Below are positions 9,601 to 18,083 of a stretch of 44,889 nucleotides of DNA, one piece after another. Location of the stretch: positions 1 through 44,889 of the forward strand of contig NZ_LASA01000075.1 in NCBI RefSeq assembly GCF_001562015.1. Direction: 5' to 3'. The translations under genes and the position numbers were made by a program. The notes under the pieces are model-generated. The model was not told the origin of the DNA, searched no databases, and worked only from the letters and a program-made list of their open reading frames with translations. The stretch is from Endozoicomonas arenosclerae (GTDB taxonomy: Bacteria > Pseudomonadota > Gammaproteobacteria > Pseudomonadales > Endozoicomonadaceae). Every line of letters starts with the position of its first letter. The first letter of the stretch is position 1.

Positions 9601-10001
9601 ACCGGAGGCACATTTTCTGTATCACTGGTGCGTACAAAGCCTGTTTGTGCATGCTCCCAATACTCTGAAAACTGCTCTCCCTCTTCTGAGATAATGCCTA
9701 CCCCGGTGACAACCCGGTTATTGGCGAAAAGGGTGTTGAGGGAATCTACAAAAAGATGACTCTTACCACTGCTCCAATACTTCAGATCCACCGACAGAGC
9801 CTTACTGCCGGTCATAATTTCCCGGAGACTGCCATCGATCACAGACGCATAATGCAGGCTTTGCTCCAGATGCCTTCGACTGATTTCTGAAGTGGCCGAA
9901 TGGAACGAAAAGTAGATATAAATGGCTGAAATCAGGCTATAAAAAATCACTGCGGGAAGCAGTGTAAATAAAGTAATCTTCTGCCTGATGGAAGTGGACA
10001 T
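6618..10001 (-). CDS. Hybrid sensor histidine kinase: Cache-type sensor, HAMP, two PAS, HisKA, HATPase, receiver
   Basis: Membrane-bound two-component kinase of 1127 aa from the ATG at 9999-10001 (a TTG 21 bases upstream gives a longer frame; no clear RBS favours either). In order: membrane helix (about 12-35), a periplasmic ligand-binding domain of double-Cache type (about 40-325), a second helix (about 330-352), HAMP (about 353-405), PAS domains near 430-530 and 535-650, HisKA with SHELRTPLNG (His near 677), an HATPase with N box LVGNAVKF and G boxes DSGVGI and GGTGLGLAI, and a receiver with VVDDN and LVLMDLKMPV (Asp near 972). A helical tail of about 90 residues follows, possibly a degenerate phosphotransfer domain. 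No response regulator gene is adjacent. The ligand is unknown. Confidence 0.93.
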   Translation of the reverse strand: MSTSIRQKITLFTLLPAVIFYSLISAIYIYFSFHSATSEISRRHLEQSLHYASVIDGSLREIMTGSKALSVDLKYWSSGKSHLFVDSLNTLFANNRVVTGVGIISEEGEQFSEYWEHAQTGFVRTSDTENVPPVSQLLVRELMYGGRKQSEWYTSANPEDLKVFASTYVIPVETGLGKKMLLRVDINAARLREPMQWYNPNTRLIILNEEGVVVYANGISMPKFRLLEYFVHHGPCEGNSKLNVTHSSSGQQISEFLFSPIRPSSITEPCLLYREALERVTLRGQSVNFRVQVRGEKKWVTATPIPSTGWYMSIGIHESELLGPVIEHGVISIGVVLLMLILTIFCLWTVSGRITRPLNRLKLQMNEVADSYGSPVDDDSRDEAASLNRSFSQLLERLRDRELSLHQARASNIGHLVQQLRGRYFYFNLDQKGGILHVSPSITAVLGYRDQEFTGNLQGYLTPSLLNQPFNKVMKRLVGGEWQEAFEVEMRHRDGSIRLIELFCTTSDEFSDQGRIIEGMGNDITDRTRDTEKFKLLIASAPDATVITNEDGIISRINRKVSELFGFSESELINMPLALLIDSGSREGHPLLRHYSQELHNSFCLESYESKGMDRLGHAFPMEISSNVLDSADGIQISIVLRNVTERKKIETELVSAKVKAEHASRAKSMFLSNISHELRTPLNGVLGYAQLLLSDKNIPPRYLDNLRSLEDCGIHLMTLINDILDITKIESSGVELDAHPFDLRATLGTVIANVKEVARTKKLNLQLQVDEGIPLEVVGDNVKLRQVLINLVGNAVKFTETGFVKVLVTVPKENNARLQFSVRDSGVGIREDERERLFKPFTQLKSGQKQGGTGLGLAISYRLVKAMGGELVMESEQNRGSCFSFTIPFETANDRGANGESHTETIDYQSHSLLMQEGSKLLVVDDNADNRNMLSEALISEGLKVISVGDGQQSIEAVRKAGSEPFDLVLMDLKMPVMDGITATRRIHRLPGRESVNVIAVSASVSETTRETILEAGFCDFIAKPVRFDELFAKVSYWLSHSYQQTRDESSSEGISLERLEEMIEVIEQSMEVGDIEALKLRAENWQHITGYGDCPGQLVRLCRSLDVAGIEFVCEKLVRMKDGTD

Positions 10002-10223
10002 AACAACTTGGAAAGAAGACAAGTCGCTTCAGACATGGAACAGCTACTTTGAATGTTCAGAGCTGACACAACATGCAGAGGCTCCCTGCGACCAGCGTGA
10101 CCTGTTTTTAATTGGAATGCCAACAAAAATAGACACTCATTCAGTCACTGGCCAATCTATTTATTAGAGTAACCCGTGACAGAATCAGACAGAAGACAGG
10201 AAGCAGCAGATAGGACAGGTCGA

Positions 10224-11240
10224 TTATTCGTCGACCTGGTAATCTAGTCCAAAGTGCAGGTAAGCATGTTTGGTAACCATTCGTCCTCTGGGGGTTCTCA
10301 TCATATAACCCTGCTGGATCAGATAAGGCTCCAGAACATCTTCAATGGTATCACGCTCTTCACTGATGGCAGCAGCCAGACTGTCTACCCCCACCGGACC
10401 ACCGTCGAACTTTTCAATCATGGCCAGCAGCAATCGTCTGTCCATATGATCAAAGCCACTGGCATCAACGTCTAACATATTCAGAGCGGCATCGGCCGTT
10501 TCTTTTTCGATCACACCATTGCCTTTCACTTCAGCAAAATCCCTGACCCTTCTCAAAAGGCGGTTGGCAATTCTGGGCGTCCCGCGGGATCGGCGGGCTA
10601 TCTCACCAGCCCCTTCCTTGTCGATGCCAACACCCAGAATACCTGCAGATCGCTTCACAATATGCGTAAGATCTTCAATGTTATAAAACTCAAGACGCTG
10701 GACAATACCAAAGCGATCCCTGAGTGGAGAAGTCAAAAGCCCAGCCCGGGTAGTGGCACCCACCAGAGTAAAAGGAGGCAGATCCAGTTTGATAGAACGA
10801 GCGGCCGGCCCTTCACCAATCATGATATCCAGCTGGTAATCCTCCATAGCTGGATACAGTACTTCTTCCACAACCGGGCTTAGCCGGTGAATCTCATCTA
10901 TGAAGAGGATGTCGTTAGGCTCAAGGTTGGTCAGCAGAGCAGCCAGATCACCCGCTTTCTCCAGAACGGGTCCCGACGTCGTGCGAATATTGCTCCCCAT
11001 TTCATTGGCCAGAATGTGCGAGAGCGTGGTTTTACCCAGCCCGGGGGGGCCGAAAATAAGCGTATGATCCAGGGCGTCGTTTCGCATTCTTGCCGCCTGG
11101 ATAAAGATCTCCATCTGCTCCCTGACTTTGGGCTGCCCCACATAATCAGCCAGCTTTACCGGGCGAATGGCCCGGTCCATGACCTCTTCAGAGGGTCGTT
11201 CGGAGGAGGAAATTAATCGATCTGCTTCTATCATGTTCAA
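10224..11240 (-). CDS. ruvB: Holliday junction branch-migration ATPase RuvB
   Basis: AAA+ motor that, loaded by RuvA, pumps DNA through the Holliday junction. The 338 aa show Walker [10 protein letters not shown] (about 62-70), Walker [11 protein letters not shown], sensor 1 [11 protein letters not shown], the arginine finger region SPLRDRFGI, and the C-terminal winged helix ending with PRGRM and LHFGL. Length is normal. In most relatives ruvB directly follows ruvA; here rarD on the opposite strand separates them, so ruvB must have its own promoter in 11241-11527 or depend on read-through across rarD. Confidence 0.97.
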   Translation of the reverse strand: MNMIEADRLISSSERPSEEVMDRAIRPVKLADYVGQPKVREQMEIFIQAARMRNDALDHTLIFGPPGLGKTTLSHILANEMGSNIRTTSGPVLEKAGDLAALLTNLEPNDILFIDEIHRLSPVVEEVLYPAMEDYQLDIMIGEGPAARSIKLDLPPFTLVGATTRAGLLTSPLRDRFGIVQRLEFYNIEDLTHIVKRSAGILGVGIDKEGAGEIARRSRGTPRIANRLLRRVRDFAEVKGNGVIEKETADAALNMLDVDASGFDHMDRRLLLAMIEKFDGGPVGVDSLAAAISEERDTIEDVLEPYLIQQGYMMRTPRGRMVTKHAYLHFGLDYQVDE

Positions 11241-11307
11241 GCTCGTTAACCAGTATTCTCAGCGTACCATCTCCAGCCTGTTAAAAAAATAACACCACCC
11301 CCGGGAG

Positions 11308-11329
11308 CCTGTCGGATTTGGAGCATAAA
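11308..11329. repeat. Degenerate copy of a dispersed palindromic repeat
   Basis: CCTGTCGGATTT followed by GAGCATAAA matches the left arm and part of the right arm of the palindrome at 32361-32400, with the centre deleted. It lies upstream of ruvB and rarD, in the gap between these divergent genes. Confidence 0.5.
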
Positions 11330-11527
11330 AATCATTTCATTCTGAAGAGCGGCAAACTTTCGAGAAAAAAATTTTGTTGCCTCGGGAACAAAACGCTATC
11401 TTTGATCGTCCAAGCAGCCGTGAGCATAAAGGTGCCCATGGATGCGACACCTTTCCGTTGCAGCAGCAATCAGCTGTTTCAACACCCTAAACCCTGTTTT
11501 TAATTCTGATTAAAGGAAGTACTCAGA

Positions 11528-12415
11528 ATGAATACTCAAGCTGTTTCTGTCAGAGGGCTGACCAATTCAGTTCTGGCCTCAATGATGTTCGGGTTACTGC
11601 CCGTCTATGTTCAGTTCACCGAATTGACCGGGAATACCCTGTTCTGGAACCGGATCATTTTCAGCGTGCTGTGCCTGGCCCTGGCCTGCTACAAAATGGA
11701 CAGACTGCAGAGCTTCAAGGCTATTTTCCTCTGCAGGAAAACCATGTTGATGTTGTCTCTGGGTGGACTGATTGTAGGCTTCCAGTGGTGGCTGTTTGTC
11801 TGGGCCCCTGTCAATGATAAAACCGAGGACCTGTCTCTGGGCTATTTCCTGTTGCCTTTAACGCTGGCTCTGGTGGGGAAACTGTTTTTTAACGAAAAGC
11901 TCAACAAAGCCCAGTATCTGGCCATTGCCCTGGCATTCTTTGGCGTTCTGATCATGCTCTGGCAGGAAGGTTCCTTGCCCTGGGTCAGTCTTGCCGTTGC
12001 CGGTCTTTACCCAGTGTATTTCATTATCCGAAAGCCTTTGAAGGTAGATACTCTACCCGCTTTGCTGTTTGAACATTTACTGTTTCTGCCAGCCAGTGTC
12101 TTTATTTTGATGAATGACCAGAGCTTTGTGCAGAACCTGACACACTCCAGTTCGCTCTGGTATCTGCTACCCGGACTGGGCTTGCTTTGCAGTCTGTCAC
12201 TGATTTGCTACCTGAATGCCTCACGGCATCTGTCTGTCAGCTTATTCGGATTGTTAAGCTATCTGGAGCCGGCACTGATTTTTATAGTGGCCATCACCAT
12301 TCTGGACGCTTCATTCTCCACCCAGCAATGGTTCAGCTACCTCTTTATCTGGCTGGCTACAGCTATCATCTGTGCCGACTCTGCCAAAAAGCTGGCTCAG
12401 CCCACTGCAACCTGA
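11528..12415 (+). CDS. rarD: EamA-family transporter RarD
   Basis: Inner-membrane protein of the drug/metabolite transporter superfamily, 295 aa with about ten hydrophobic helices. It has the RarD-specific early motif MFGLLPVYVQFTELTG and a helix-rich WWLFVWAPVND segment. E. coli RarD was named for chloramphenicol sensitivity, but its substrate is not established. The RBS AAAGGAAG lies about 10 bases before the ATG. The gene runs against its neighbours and ends in a strong hairpin shared with ruvA. Its position between ruvA and ruvB is unusual and suggests later insertion. Confidence 0.88.
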   Translation: MNTQAVSVRGLTNSVLASMMFGLLPVYVQFTELTGNTLFWNRIIFSVLCLALACYKMDRLQSFKAIFLCRKTMLMLSLGGLIVGFQWWLFVWAPVNDKTEDLSLGYFLLPLTLALVGKLFFNEKLNKAQYLAIALAFFGVLIMLWQEGSLPWVSLAVAGLYPVYFIIRKPLKVDTLPALLFEHLLFLPASVFILMNDQSFVQNLTHSSSLWYLLPGLGLLCSLSLICYLNASRHLSVSLFGLLSYLEPALIFIVAITILDASFSTQQWFSYLFIWLATAIICADSAKKLAQPTAT

Positions 12416-12416
12416 T

Positions 12417-12457
12417 TTCATAGAGGGTGAAACAAAACTTGTCTCACCCTCTATGAA
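12417..12457. terminator. Strong 14-bp hairpin between convergent rarD and ruvA
   Basis: TTCATAGAGGGTGA (12417-12430) and TCACCCTCTATGAA (12444-12457) are perfect 14-bp arms around a 13-nt loop. The hairpin begins 2 bases after the rarD stop and ends 8 bases before the ruvA stop. The T-runs are poor, so it is best read as a bidirectional terminator or a barrier to convergent transcription. Confidence 0.6.
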
Positions 12458-12465
12458 GTTCTGAG

Positions 12466-13077
12466 TCAGATCATGCTTTTCAGGGCCTGACGAATCAATT
12501 CTTCACTGCTCATGCCTTCCTTGAACAGCTTGCCAATAACCTTGCTGGCTTCCTGAGGCTTGTAACCCAGCGCCACCAGGGCACTGACCGCTTCCTGCTC
12601 AACGTCTTTGGCCGCTGCAGCCATCTCGCCACCAGCCACCAGCGGCTTACCATCCAGCAAGGGCGCAGACTGCCAGCGATCCAGCTTGTCCTTCATTTCC
12701 ACAATCAGGCGCTCTGCTGTCTTCTTACCCACGCCCGGCAATTTCACCAGAGTGGCACTGTCCCCCTCCTGAACACAGCGCACAAAAGCATCGGCTTCGA
12801 TTCCTGATAGCAGGGTCAGGCCGAGCTTGGGGCCAACACCGTTGACTTTAATCAGGGTTCTGAACAGTTCCCGCTCATCGCGGCTACTGAAACCATAAAG
12901 CAGTTGAGCATCTTCTCTCACTACAAAGTGGGTATAGAGCACCACCTCTTCACCGGTTTCAGGCAGCTTGTAAAAGACCGACATCGGGGCTTCCACCTCA
13001 TACCCGATACCTTGGGTCTCAATCAGTAAATGGGGGGGCTGCTTATCAACCAGAATGCCCCGAATTCTTCCAATCAT
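12466..13077 (-). CDS. ruvA: Holliday junction DNA helicase subunit RuvA
   Basis: Tetrameric junction-binding protein that recruits RuvB. The 203 aa comprise the OB-fold domain I ([20 protein letters not shown] start), domain II with two helix-hairpin-helix motifs ([10 protein letters not shown] and [20 protein letters not shown]), and the mobile domain III (about 155-203) ending [20 protein letters not shown], which contacts RuvB. Length is standard. It is separated from ruvC by a plus-strand gene and from ruvB by rarD. Confidence 0.97.
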   Translation of the reverse strand: MIGRIRGILVDKQPPHLLIETQGIGYEVEAPMSVFYKLPETGEEVVLYTHFVVREDAQLLYGFSSRDERELFRTLIKVNGVGPKLGLTLLSGIEADAFVRCVQEGDSATLVKLPGVGKKTAERLIVEMKDKLDRWQSAPLLDGKPLVAGGEMAAAAKDVEQEAVSALVALGYKPQEASKVIGKLFKEGMSSEELIRQALKSMI

Positions 13078-13215
13078 CTTGCTTTCCAGATCTTTTAATT
13101 TCTGACCAGAGAGTCAGAACGCCTAACAATACGCCATGAGTCACGAACTCCTGCGGGTTGTCCCCCTCTAATCACTGAGAAAGACAATAAATCCGGCTGC
13201 CTGAAGGAGCTGCCC

Positions 13216-13761
13216 ATGAAAAAACTTCGCACATTTCTGGGATCTCTCTGGCAGATTCTGCCTGTGGCAGGTCTGGCCAGCGAATATCACCCCGCTATTG
13301 AGGGTGGTGCTATTCCAATCCCGTTTATACAGTCTCAGAAAATTCTGCTGGAGCCCGACTTTCCGGAACGACTTGCCCATTCTCCGGAACTGGAGCGCCC
13401 TGAGCGCAGCTTTACCAGTTACATGCAAGGCTATAGCAGCCTGCCTATGAGAGACAGGGCTCTGGTTGCGCTTCGCAGCGCTCACCTCTGCAATGCCCGA
13501 CACCTGATTCCGGATATTGCCCAATGCGCCCTGGATACCGGCCTGAAAGCCAGTGATATCCAGATGACCTCCCGGGGCCATCTCGCACCGGGCTGGAGTA
13601 ACCATCAGCGACTGATACTCCGAACAACTGAAGAGCTATACACAGATCAAGTGATTGGTACTGCCAACTGGAGAGCACTGAAAAAGATTTATACACCGCA
13701 ACAGATTCTCGACCTGGTGCTCTGTACCGCTTCATTTCACCTTTGTGTCTATCCCAACTAA
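13216..13761 (+). CDS. Carboxymuconolactone-decarboxylase-like (AhpD-fold) protein
   Basis: The 181-aa protein has a pattern typical of the carboxymuconolactone decarboxylase-like family: [18 protein letters not shown] (about 77-94), then a [19 protein letters not shown] segment, and a C-terminal WRALKKIY followed by [16 protein letters not shown]. The AhpD redox pair CxxC is absent (one Cys, in LCNARH), so peroxidase-type thiol chemistry is unlikely. Homologues are often annotated only by fold. The stop TAA (13759-13761) overlaps the stop of convergent ruvC (TAG read from 13760-13758). An RBS AAGGAG lies about 8 bases before the ATG. Function is unknown. Confidence 0.75.
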   Translation: MKKLRTFLGSLWQILPVAGLASEYHPAIEGGAIPIPFIQSQKILLEPDFPERLAHSPELERPERSFTSYMQGYSSLPMRDRALVALRSAHLCNARHLIPDIAQCALDTGLKASDIQMTSRGHLAPGWSNHQRLILRTTEELYTDQVIGTANWRALKKIYTPQQILDLVLCTASFHLCVYPN

Positions 13762-14285
13762 GGCTGACCGGTCAGACGCCGACGACGGGTGCCGGTAGCA
13801 CCCGCCATTCTGACAAGACTGGAACGGGTGTGAGAATGACAAAGCGCTACAGCCAGAGCATCCGCCGCATCAGCCTGAGGTGTGTCACTCAGCTCAAGAA
13901 TCGACTTCACCATGTGCTGAACCTGAAACTTGTCTGCCGAACCCTTGCCAACAACAGCCTGTTTTACCTGACGGGCTGAGTATTCCGAAACTTCAATATT
14001 TTGATTAACCACAGCAACAATAGCCGCTGCTCTGGCCTGTCCCAGTTTCAAAGCCGAGTCTGCATTTCTGGACATAAAGACTTGTTCTATCCCAACAGAC
14101 TGGGGAGCATATCGCTCGATCAGGGTACTGATACCATCATAAATCTGCTGCAATCTTTCAGGCAGGGACGCTTCCTGGATGCGTATACATCCGGAAGCCA
14201 CATAATGTGTTTTGTTACCTACTTCTTCAATTAATCCATAGCCGGTAATTCTTGATCCCGGATCTATGCCCATTAGGATGGCCAT
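13758..14285 (-). CDS. ruvC: Holliday junction resolvase RuvC
   Basis: Endonuclease that cuts Holliday junctions symmetrically. The 175 aa carry the acidic catalytic residues of the RNase H-like fold: Asp in [13 protein letters not shown], Glu in [11 protein letters not shown], and the C-terminal aspartates in [14 protein letters not shown]. The C-terminus ends in a short Arg-rich tail (TRRRRLTG). The gene's stop is interlocked with that of the convergent plus-strand neighbour. yebC, its usual upstream neighbour, is about 14.8 kb away here. Confidence 0.97.
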   Translation of the reverse strand: MAILMGIDPGSRITGYGLIEEVGNKTHYVASGCIRIQEASLPERLQQIYDGISTLIERYAPQSVGIEQVFMSRNADSALKLGQARAAAIVAVVNQNIEVSEYSARQVKQAVVGKGSADKFQVQHMVKSILELSDTPQADAADALAVALCHSHTRSSLVRMAGATGTRRRRLTGQP

Positions 14286-14653
14286 TCAGCATGTATTCTC
14301 AAGTCAGATATCACGATTTTCCATGACACGGCTTTACTGAAATCCGGCAGACTTCACTGACTGTTACCAACAGTGACAAGCCGATCTCGAACACCTGGCT
14401 ACGGTGTTATCCAGAATCATGGTGATATCAACAGGATACTGTACATCCATACAACATACCAGCAGCATCCCGGCGGTATCAGCGCAACAAACAAAACTTA
14501 CAATTCAAGAACACTGAATTACCAAACTCGCCTGTGAGTAACTGTGGAAGCAGCTTAGTATTCTCCGGGAAGCTTCTCATGGACTCTGTCCAAAGAGAGA
14601 AGGCTTCAATAGCTCCTGACTGATTTATTTCGTAAATGATCTGGAAACGATCA
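14286..14653. other. Gene-poor gap at the ruvC side of the 14-kb insert
   Basis: About 370 bases upstream of ruvC hold no convincing gene or strong hairpin. A minus-strand frame (14479-14748) reads through here but has no family features and faces a more plausible plus-strand membrane ORF. The junction of the large insert probably lies in this stretch; no direct repeat or integrase marks it. Confidence 0.4.
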
Positions 14654-14851
14654 ATGCCTGATCTAGTAAGAACATTAATGATTATCACTGGCATCATTGT
14701 TGTGCTGTTTATGCTTTTGGTAGGCTTCAATGTCTGGGCTTTTACCAATGTGCCTTCCAGGCTGGCTTCTCCGCCGGGAAAAGTAGCTATGGAGAGCCCG
14801 GCTGTATCTACTTTTAATGTTTGCTCTCACCCATTCAAGCTACCTTCCTGA
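14654..14851 (+). CDS. Possible small single-pass membrane protein
   Basis: From the ATG at 14654 (GGAA about 8 bases upstream) a 65-residue frame begins MPDLVRTLMIITGIIVVLFM, with one strong membrane helix (about 8-30) and a short Pro/Ser-rich tail with one Cys. No family is recognised. It is 193 bases upstream of the muramidase gene and on the same strand, so it could be an accessory to the holin/muramidase module (for example a small holin-like or antiholin-like protein), but this is only positional. It may be spurious. Confidence 0.4.
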   Translation: MPDLVRTLMIITGIIVVLFMLLVGFNVWAFTNVPSRLASPPGKVAMESPAVSTFNVCSHPFKLPS

Positions 14852-15044
14852 TACCATTAAACGTCAAATGACTTTTACCTGACTAATTAATACTTTAAAT
14901 ATCTAAAGCGCTCGTTATAAAATCAAAGAAGCCCTGGCCGATTCAAGTAAGTTCCAACTCTCACACTTGCAAAAAATATTGAATAAAACGTTAAGTGTTT
15001 GAAGAGATATCTGAACCATTGAACATTGGAAAAAGGATTTTTTC

Positions 15045-15578
15045 ATGGCTCTCTTTGATGCTGCGCTGGCGTCTACCCTCAAATCTGAGGGTGGCTATGT
15101 CAATGACCCTGCAGACCCAGGTGGCGAAACCTTTCAGGGAATCACTCGCACTCATTTTCCCAAATGGCAAGGCTGGGTTCGCATAGACCTGCTGAAAAAT
15201 GCCCAGAACTTCCCTGCCAACCTGAGTGACGATGACTCTTTAAAAAAACTGGTTCACGGTTTTTACCAGACCCATTTCTGGGACCGTATTCAAGGCGACG
15301 ACATTGAAAATCAAGAAGTTGCCGAGTCCATTTTTGACTTTGCCGTCAATGCTGGAACCCGAACCAGCAGCAAGTTAGCTCAAATTACTTGTGGTGAAAC
15401 CGCCGATGGTGTGATTGGTGATGCCACCCTGAGAAAACTGAATGCCGAAGACCCGAAAACATTTCTTGCCGTCTTTGCACTGAGCAAAATCAGCCGCTAC
15501 GTCAATATTTGTGAACAGCGTCAGGAAAGCAGGAAGTTTTTCTATGGCTGGGTGCGCAGAACTCTGGAGGGACTCTGA
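15045..15578 (+). CDS. GH108 muramidase (TtsA-like / phage-type endolysin)
   Basis: The 177-aa protein shows the glycoside hydrolase 108 signature SEGGYVNDPADPGGETFQGI, with catalytic Glu15. A C-terminal peptidoglycan-binding region (about 100-177, with DFAVNAGTRTSSKLAQ and ADGVIGDATLRKLN) follows, as in PG_binding_3 domains of this family. The family includes phage endolysins and TtsA, the muramidase that lets typhoid toxin cross the cell wall. There is no signal peptide, so a holin or similar is needed for access to the wall. AAGGA lies 7 bases before the ATG. The holin-like gene follows after 2 bases. Confidence 0.9.
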   Translation: MALFDAALASTLKSEGGYVNDPADPGGETFQGITRTHFPKWQGWVRIDLLKNAQNFPANLSDDDSLKKLVHGFYQTHFWDRIQGDDIENQEVAESIFDFAVNAGTRTSSKLAQITCGETADGVIGDATLRKLNAEDPKTFLAVFALSKISRYVNICEQRQESRKFFYGWVRRTLEGL

Positions 15579-15580
15579 TC

Positions 15581-16084
15581 ATGGCTAACTTCTTTACCCG
15601 TTTATTCAGCAAAAGTGCCAGCAGCCTGGTGGAAGCCGTAGGGGATGCGATTGATAAAAACTTCACCTCCGATGAAGAACGCAAGGAACTGGATCTGGAA
15701 TTAGCCAGAACCAGTATGAAGCACGAAGCCAGGTTGGCAACTTTGGGCTTACAGGAAAAACAGGCCTACCTGGCTGATACGGCAAGCGCAAGAACACACC
15801 AGAGTCGGGTACAGGAATCAGAGCACGGCAGCTGGCTGTCCAAGAATATTCAGCCTCTGCTGGCACTGTTTATTATTGGCGTCACTTTTTACATGTTCTG
15901 GTGGGTGATAGATCGTGGTGACGCCAAACTGGGCGAAGACAATGTCATGAAAGACATCATCATCTACATACTCGGCGCCCTCACCACGGTTTCCACTCAA
16001 GTGGCCTCCTACTTTTTTGGGTCCAGTCAGGGCAGTGCAGAGAAGCACAAGCAACTGGCCAAACTGACTCAGAAAAACCAGTAA
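15581..16084 (+). CDS. Holin-like protein (3TM/GTA-type holin family)
   Basis: The 167-aa protein has a charged helical N-terminus (1-85) and two clear membrane segments, about 91-110 (QPLLALFIIGVTFYMFWWVI) and about 125-147 (DIIIYILGALTTVSTQVASY), then FFGSSQGSAEKH and a Lys-rich tail. The NIQPLLALF and FFGSSQGSAEK features match the holin family described for gene-transfer-agent release. Such proteins form inner-membrane holes that pass a muramidase. It is 2 bases after the GH108 gene, with GGAGG 10 bases upstream of its ATG, and 10 bases before the pentapeptide gene, so all three are probably co-transcribed. Confidence 0.8.
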   Translation: MANFFTRLFSKSASSLVEAVGDAIDKNFTSDEERKELDLELARTSMKHEARLATLGLQEKQAYLADTASARTHQSRVQESEHGSWLSKNIQPLLALFIIGVTFYMFWWVIDRGDAKLGEDNVMKDIIIYILGALTTVSTQVASYFFGSSQGSAEKHKQLAKLTQKNQ

Positions 16085-16094
16085 GGATGTGGGT

Positions 16095-18083
16095 ATGCGA
16101 GTAGAGAAGAAATCTGCTGAAGAAAACAACGCATCGGACCAGCCCAGAGTCTTTAAGCACCGTTCCTATGTTGATCAGGACTATTCCAATCAGTCGTTGA
16201 TCGGTGCTGAGTTTGAAGAGGTCGATGTTCGATACAGCCGATTTAATAACAGCAATCTTGAGGGCGCTCGATTCAATTCCAGCAACAACCAGTATTGCGA
16301 CTTTAACCAGGCTAATCTGAAGAATGCCCGATTCCTCGATTGCGACCTTCAACATTGCGACTTCTCAACTTCAGAAAACCTGAATGAATTCCAGTTTTGC
16401 GGAAGTAATCTGTCGTATGCCGTGTTACCAGCCAACTTTTCCTTCGATTCTCTGGATTATATTCGTGACGGTGCCCGGCAAATCTGGGCGCTCTATCTGA
16501 CCATTCTGCTGGCCTGTCTTTATTCTCTTCTGGCCATTGGCTCTACCAACGACATAGACCTGTTGGGCAATGCCAAAGCGATCTTTTTCCCGATGCTGCA
16601 AATGTCCATTGCTACGGTGGGCTTTTATTATGTGGCACCAGTCCTTTTGATGTCGTTGATGGGGGCCTTTTATTACCAGCTGACCGTTTACTGGCACACT
16701 CTGAGAAAGCTGCCTGCTATTTTTCCTGATGGTTCACAGGTGACCATCAAAACCATGCCCAGTGTCATCGACACCGTGGTTGAAGCCTGCAGCCCTGTCT
16801 TGAAAGCCTCCCGACGTCATTCTGTTTTTGGTCTGATCAAGCTGGAACTGACTCTTGTCGCCCTGCTCTCGTCTATTCCTGTTACCTTACTGACCTACTG
16901 GATACGCTATTTGCCTCGCCAGGATATTGCCGGCTCTTCACTCCATGCTTTTCTATTTGCCATGTCGGTCTGTCTGGCCTGGCATACCTGGCTGGTGATT
17001 GGACGACAACTTCCAGAGCGACAACTGATTAACTCCAGCATTAAAACCTTCCTGTTCAGTGCCACGCTCATGGTAGGTAGCACTCTGTTTCTGCTTGAAG
17101 GCCCAAAACTGCCTTTCAGTTCGGTTTATATGGATGTCAGCAACCTGAACCTGACGCAACCGCCTGAAGTGAATGATGAAAAGAACAATCGTTATTCAGC
17201 CATGCTGGATGGTCGGAGTCTGAGATACGCACGAATGAATAAAGTGGATTTCCATCAGAGTTCTCTTCGTGGTGCTGACCTGACTGCAGCCTCCATTATG
17301 GAGTCCAACCTGTCAGATATGGTGATGAATCATATTGATGCCCGCTCCATTCGTCTCAGGTACTCCAATATTAAAGACAGCAAGCTCAGGCAGAGTAATT
17401 TTCAAAGGGCGGACTTTCATCAGACCGACCTTAGTGGTTCAGACTTTACCCAGAGCCAGTTGAATCATGCTGTATTCAGTAACAGCAAAATGGATCAAAG
17501 TATTTTTTCCAGAACTGACTTAACAGAATCCCGACTGGACAGAGTGAATGGCTCGAAAAGTAATTTTTCTATGGCAGTGCTGAACGGCACGACGTTTTTG
17601 CAAGCCAATCTTCCTGAGGCCATCTTTTACCTGGTAAATGTCACAGACGCTCACTTCTGGAAATCCAACCTCAGCAACAGCCAATGGGTCCTGGCCACTA
17701 TCCATGAGACGGATATGACCAAAGCCAGGCTTTATGCTGCCGATTTTTCACAGGCCGTGCTGGATAAAAGTCAGTTTGTTGATGCAGAAATGACCTCGGC
17801 ACTTTTTTTGTCTGCCAAGATCAGCCATGTCAGTTTTAAAGACAGTCAACTGGTCAATGCTGATTTCAGTGGAGCCCAGTTGAACAACGTCGATTTCAGC
17901 GGCAGTAATCTGAAAGGCGCCGATTTTACACATACCTGGTTTGAGGATGTCGATCTCTCTGGCAGCAACCTGAAACAAGTCATTGGGCTCAGGGAAGAAC
18001 AGTTAATGAATGCCAAGTTCGATGCCTCAACCCTTTTCCCCGCTTACATTAATCCGACACTGGTACAGAGTGAGGATCGCTGA
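16095..18083 (+). CDS. Membrane protein with pentapeptide-repeat domains on both sides of a multi-helix core
   Basis: The 662-aa protein (ATG at 16095, AAGGA 7 bases upstream) starts with about 15 pentapeptide repeats (about 33-110, such as SRFNNSNLEGARFNSSN). Five or so membrane helices follow (about 130-150, 165-198, 248-268, 282-302, 316-335), then a long C-terminal pentapeptide array (about 370-640, such as SDFTQSQLNHAVFSN and ADFSGAQLNNVDFSGSNLKG). Pentapeptide repeats fold as right-handed quadrilateral beta-helices. Function is not recognised; such proteins often act as scaffolds. The stop overlaps the next start by one base (TGATG), so it is coupled to the TorT-like lipoprotein and may act with it at the membrane. 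Confidence 0.85.
   Translation: MRVEKKSAEENNASDQPRVFKHRSYVDQDYSNQSLIGAEFEEVDVRYSRFNNSNLEGARFNSSNNQYCDFNQANLKNARFLDCDLQHCDFSTSENLNEFQFCGSNLSYAVLPANFSFDSLDYIRDGARQIWALYLTILLACLYSLLAIGSTNDIDLLGNAKAIFFPMLQMSIATVGFYYVAPVLLMSLMGAFYYQLTVYWHTLRKLPAIFPDGSQVTIKTMPSVIDTVVEACSPVLKASRRHSVFGLIKLELTLVALLSSIPVTLLTYWIRYLPRQDIAGSSLHAFLFAMSVCLAWHTWLVIGRQLPERQLINSSIKTFLFSATLMVGSTLFLLEGPKLPFSSVYMDVSNLNLTQPPEVNDEKNNRYSAMLDGRSLRYARMNKVDFHQSSLRGADLTAASIMESNLSDMVMNHIDARSIRLRYSNIKDSKLRQSNFQRADFHQTDLSGSDFTQSQLNHAVFSNSKMDQSIFSRTDLTESRLDRVNGSKSNFSMAVLNGTTFLQANLPEAIFYLVNVTDAHFWKSNLSNSQWVLATIHETDMTKARLYAADFSQAVLDKSQFVDAEMTSALFLSAKISHVSFKDSQLVNADFSGAQLNNVDFSGSNLKGADFTHTWFEDVDLSGSNLKQVIGLREEQLMNAKFDASTLFPAYINPTLVQSEDR

Noticed and set aside
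14479-14748. Minus-strand 89-codon ORF near the start of the insert
   Set aside because: It has no RBS, no family pattern and lies opposite a plus-strand frame with a clear membrane helix; both may be non-coding, but the plus-strand one is more plausible.
15045-16084. Prophage call for the muramidase/holin genes
   Set aside because: No capsid, portal, terminase, tail, repressor or integrase gene is found within 14 kb on either side, so a prophage or its obvious remnant is not supported.
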